Below, in pieces: positions 24,936 to 27,815 of a stretch of DNA of 27,815 bases (the first letter of the stretch is position 1; the number at the start of each line of letters is the position of its first letter). Both the position numbers and the translations under genes were made by a program. The stretch comes from a virus, in IMG/VR virus record IMGVR_UViG_3300011991_000008, positions 1-27,815 of that record. One strand, given 5' to 3'. The notes under the pieces are model-generated. The model made no database searches and had not been told where the DNA came from. It saw only the letters and a list, made by a program, of their open reading frames with translations.

Positions 24936-27715
24936 CGGCGCATCCCTCCGATCTGGCGGGCCACGCCGTCAATGGTCTGGTTGGTGAGATCCACGATCCG
25001 GGTGTCGATGATCTTCCCGTCAAGGATCAGATTCACCGTCACCGGCCCGCCACCACCGGATGGGGTACTGGGCAGCCGTCCTGTTTCGTTCGCACGCAAC
25101 AGGGTCCCCGCCCCGATGGACTCCACCGAGGACCGCTTCATGACAATCTCGCCGGGGGTAAGCATTGCCGGGACAGTGTCAGTTCCCGTGGGGATGAACT
25201 TCGCGAAACCGCCGGAGGCGAGATAGTTGATCATCCCGCCATGGGCGTGTGGGGGCGCGAAGGTTCCCGGGGTGAAGGGCGTCATCGACGGATCATCAGG
25301 GCTACCTCCACCCCTGACCTGTGTGGTGATCGCGGTGATCTGAACTTCCCGGTGTCGGGTCAGTGCAGCGAGAGCCGCCTCCGCATCCGCTGTGTTAATT
25401 GCCAGCTGCACTGGCGGGACAGATGTCGGGATCGCCATGAGTTTGTCGATGTACGCCGAGACGGCATCCGCATCAACGCCGTGAGCGACAGCATTGTCGA
25501 TGATCTGCTGCCGCATGGCTGCCATCTGCGCCTTGGCTTCGCTTGTTGAGTTAGACAGTCCACCGTTGGCTTCCACAACAGCCTGGAGCCCTGAGACCTG
25601 GCTGTTGAGCTGTCCCCGGAGCGCCACCGAAGCCGCCGACATATCACCGATGTTCGCAGTCGTGAACGTGATCTGCTTGCCGACCTTGTCCACGTGGGTG
25701 CCCATGTTCGCCAAGGAGGAGTCAAACGCGTTCTGAGCCTGCGCCGCGGAGATCGCCTTACCGTTGAGCCCGTCGAGGGTCATCTTCAACAGACCAGCCG
25801 CGTCATTCTGCAACTGCATTTTGAGGGTCGCGTCAGCCGTAGACTGGGCCGTCTTATCCTGCGCGTCCGCGGCCCGCTTGTAAGTATCAGCAGATACGCC
25901 GTAGAGACCTGCCTGCCTCTGGAGTTCCTGCGCCTGCGCCGTCACTGCCAGCGTGGTCGTGTCAGTCGCTGCCGCTATATCGACGTTGCTCTGCTTTGAC
26001 CTGTCAATGGAACCCTTTTGGGTATCGAGAGTCTTGGTGACAATGTCGATGGCGTTGCCCATTTTGTTCTGATCTTCCGAGGCGACACGTGCCGCCGAAC
26101 CGCCGGCAAACACATGCTTGGTGTAGTCGTTCTGGAAATCCCTACCCTCCTTGACGTGGTTGTTGACGATCTCCTGCGCCGCCGCGTTCCCCATCAAAGC
26201 GTTCGTGAGCGTTGTCTGGGTCAGGCCCAGTTCCCTCCCTGCGTCGAATGCGCCAGCGTCCGAGAGGGCCTTGGCCGCCTGTAACCGCACATGGATCCCA
26301 AGGGCCTCGTTGTCGTCCTTGATCGCCTGCGTGTAGTCATTGAAGGACCGGGTCGCCTGGTCAGTTCCGAGAGCCGAGGTTGCGGCCATAATGCCAAGAC
26401 CGGCGATGGCTGCGGTGATGATCCCCACCACGGGCACGGCGAGGTTCAGGGACACGCCGAACGCGGACACCCTCAGGGCAGACAGGAGCGCCGTCTCCCC
26501 AAACGTGGACACGGCGCCCTTAGCGATCGTGAACGCCGGACCGATCATCAGTGCCCCGGAGGTGATCCCGGCGAGGACGGGGAGCGGGAGGGCGTTCAGG
26601 ACATCGGTGAGCCCGTTCAGGAATCCCAACACCACGGGCCCGAGCGGGGCGAAAGCGGACAGGATCTGCCCCGCCAAAACGATCAGGTTCTCGATCAGCT
26701 TCATTGTCCCGGGCAGGTTGTCGATCGCGTAGGTGATGAACTCGCTGAAGCCGTTGGTCCCGGGGAAGCTGAACAGCCACTGCGTGAACTTGCTCAACTC
26801 GATAGCGCCCATGTTCACCAGGGTGTTCATCTGCTGCAGCCCGGACAGGACGCTGGTCAGGACGGACCCGCCCATTTGCCCCAAGACTCCGGACATGTTC
26901 CCCACAAGGGTGGTCAGGTACGGCATCTTCACGTTGAGGGCTTCAACTGACGTGTTGAAGCCTTTTAGCATTTGCACGGCGGACGTGTCAGCCAGTGAGT
27001 TCAGGTTGCCGGTGAGCTGGTGCAGGCTGTCCGCGTAGTTGTTTCCAACAGCGGTACCGTCCTGCATCTGGTCCTTGATGCCCTTGATGGCCAGGACACC
27101 GGAGACGCCCATGACGCCGAACCCGACACCAAGCCCGACCGCCGCAGCGGAGATGGCCGCAACCGGGCCCAGAAGTGCAGGGGCAAGGCCGATGAGGATC
27201 TGCAACCCGGAGACGCGCTGGCTGTTCGCCTTGTTTGCACTGGCTGCCGTTTTTTCGTCGGACTTGGCCTCTACCTCGTTGGCCGCAGCCTGTTCCAGAG
27301 ACTTCCGGACAGACTCCGCTTTGGCAGCGTTCAGCGCTTCCGTGGCGATGATTAGTTTCTTTTCCGATGCTTCAGCGTTCCGGTCGGCCCGGGCGGATGC
27401 CTCCGTCGCAGCCGCGAGCTGGAGGTCGGTACGGCCGCCCTTTTCCTTCATCGCTGTCAGACGCTCATGCGCGATGTAGGCGGTCGATGCGGTGTTGGCC
27501 GCCTGCCGGGTGGCGACTTCGAGGCGCTGCTCAGCGATCGCTACTTCGTTGAGTTTCGCAATCGCCGTGCCGACGTTCGCGTCAACCTTTACCTCAGGGT
27601 GGAGCGCGCCGACCTCTTGGGCCTCAACCTTGGCTTCCTCCATGCCCCGCTTGAAGTCGGAGTCGTCAACGGTGAGTTTCGCGTCGATGCTGCCTGTTGT
27701 GGTGGGGCCGGTCAT
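24932..27715 (-). CDS. Tape measure protein
   Basis: This 927-aa protein is the longest in the window and sets tail length. Residues 1-165 are charged coiled coil (DFKRGMEEAKVEAQEVGALH ... EQAAANEVEAKSDEKTAASA). Several Gly/Ala-rich hydrophobic segments follow (LIGLAPALLGPVAAISAAAV near 180; AVPVVGIITAAIAGLGIMAA near 430). A helical part leads to a flexible tail with APPHAHGGMINYLASGGFAK and DTVPAMLTPGEIVMKRSSVE, the typical 'tape measure' ending. ATG 27715 is 3 nt from the upstream stop. At about 1.5 Angstrom per residue it predicts a tail near 140 nm. Confidence 0.93.
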   Translation of the reverse strand: MTGPTTTGSIDAKLTVDDSDFKRGMEEAKVEAQEVGALHPEVKVDANVGTAIAKLNEVAIAEQRLEVATRQAANTASTAYIAHERLTAMKEKGGRTDLQLAAATEASARADRNAEASEKKLIIATEALNAAKAESVRKSLEQAAANEVEAKSDEKTAASANKANSQRVSGLQILIGLAPALLGPVAAISAAAVGLGVGFGVMGVSGVLAIKGIKDQMQDGTAVGNNYADSLHQLTGNLNSLADTSAVQMLKGFNTSVEALNVKMPYLTTLVGNMSGVLGQMGGSVLTSVLSGLQQMNTLVNMGAIELSKFTQWLFSFPGTNGFSEFITYAIDNLPGTMKLIENLIVLAGQILSAFAPLGPVVLGFLNGLTDVLNALPLPVLAGITSGALMIGPAFTIAKGAVSTFGETALLSALRVSAFGVSLNLAVPVVGIITAAIAGLGIMAATSALGTDQATRSFNDYTQAIKDDNEALGIHVRLQAAKALSDAGAFDAGRELGLTQTTLTNALMGNAAAQEIVNNHVKEGRDFQNDYTKHVFAGGSAARVASEDQNKMGNAIDIVTKTLDTQKGSIDRSKQSNVDIAAATDTTTLAVTAQAQELQRQAGLYGVSADTYKRAADAQDKTAQSTADATLKMQLQNDAAGLLKMTLDGLNGKAISAAQAQNAFDSSLANMGTHVDKVGKQITFTTANIGDMSAASVALRGQLNSQVSGLQAVVEANGGLSNSTSEAKAQMAAMRQQIIDNAVAHGVDADAVSAYIDKLMAIPTSVPPVQLAINTADAEAALAALTRHREVQITAITTQVRGGGSPDDPSMTPFTPGTFAPPHAHGGMINYLASGGFAKFIPTGTDTVPAMLTPGEIVMKRSSVESIGAGTLLRANETGRLPSTPSGGGGPVTVNLILDGKIIDTRIVDLTNQTIDGVARQIGGMRR

Positions 27716-27718
27716 GGC

Positions 27719-27815
27719 TTACGCTCCCTGCGGTGTCGGTTCGTCGTTGCGGTGAGTCGCCTGCCACAGCCGGGAGTCGGTCTTGTGTAGAAGCCCATGG
27801 ATCAGGTCCCGGAAC
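27719..27815 (-). CDS. C-terminal end of a tail gene, probably a tail assembly chaperone (partial)
   Basis: The frame enters at the window edge and ends at TAA 27721-27719, three bases before the tape measure ATG. The visible residues read FRDLIHGLLHKTDSRLWQAT then HRNDEPTPQGA. The position directly ahead of the tape measure is that of tail assembly chaperones, often made by a programmed frameshift. The slippery site would be outside the window, so this is a positional call. Confidence 0.55.
   Translation of the reverse strand, partial: FRDLIHGLLHKTDSRLWQATHRNDEPTPQGA

Overview
The window is a 27.8 kb segment of a temperate, tailed (siphovirus-type) actinobacteriophage genome. The GC-rich sequence, tight ATGA/GTGA gene overlaps, Sak4/SSB recombination genes, tail genes and a tRNA-derived integration site fit a phage of Arthrobacter or a related member of the Micrococcales; the host is an inference. 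attP lies beside the integrase gene and has phage genes on both sides. The window therefore looks like the virion or circular form rather than an integrated prophage with a chromosomal junction.

Right arm, minus strand (27815 to 18076): the end of a gene in the tail-assembly-chaperone position, the tape measure protein, four minor tail/baseplate-type proteins, a coiled-coil protein with a C-terminal membrane anchor, a CHAP-type endolysin, a two-helix holin candidate, and a 503-aa distal tail protein with a short collagen-like stretch. Converging on these is one plus-strand gene (17186-18079) for a secreted SGNH/SASA-type esterase lipoprotein, which looks like a lysogenic-conversion gene ('moron').

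Centre (14.6-17.1 kb): the immunity and integration module. A Cro-like gene reads left, apparently from a leaderless transcript. A repressor-type gene, an ImmA/IrrE-like gene with a damaged HExxH motif, and a tyrosine integrase read right. They end at an attP that carries the 3' half of a tRNA-Met(CAT). Beyond attP are a terminator, two more operator-bearing promoters and a candidate small RNA of about 85-90 nt.

Left arm, all minus strand, in four blocks. Block 1 (14649-12275) holds cro, a second HTH gene, a DnaJ-zinc-finger gene and an excisionase-like gene. Block 2 (12152-7670) is the recombination block: Sak4-like ATPase, HNH, NrdH-type redoxin and SSB, closed by a terminator. Block 3 (7423-2165) is the replication block: HTH, DNA methyltransferase, two proteins with repeated C-x8-H-x7-C-x2-C modules, GIY-YIG, a lambda O-like initiator with iterons inside its gene, a possible G39P-type helicase loader, DnaB helicase and RusA. 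Block 4 (2038 leftward) holds small proteins and a C5-cytosine methyltransferase.

The main regulatory observation is a dispersed asymmetric motif, roughly AASASTGYGCRAC, found about nine times. Six copies lie exactly between the -35 and -10 hexamers of predicted promoters, in front of each early block, the integrase cassette and the candidate sRNA. Three of those promoters share a leader made of a GC hairpin followed by a second hairpin that displays the Shine-Dalgarno sequence in its loop. The replication block also carries a dense cluster of CTCGAG words used in two different reading frames, which suggests selection at the DNA level. All assignments come from reading the sequence; no database search was run.
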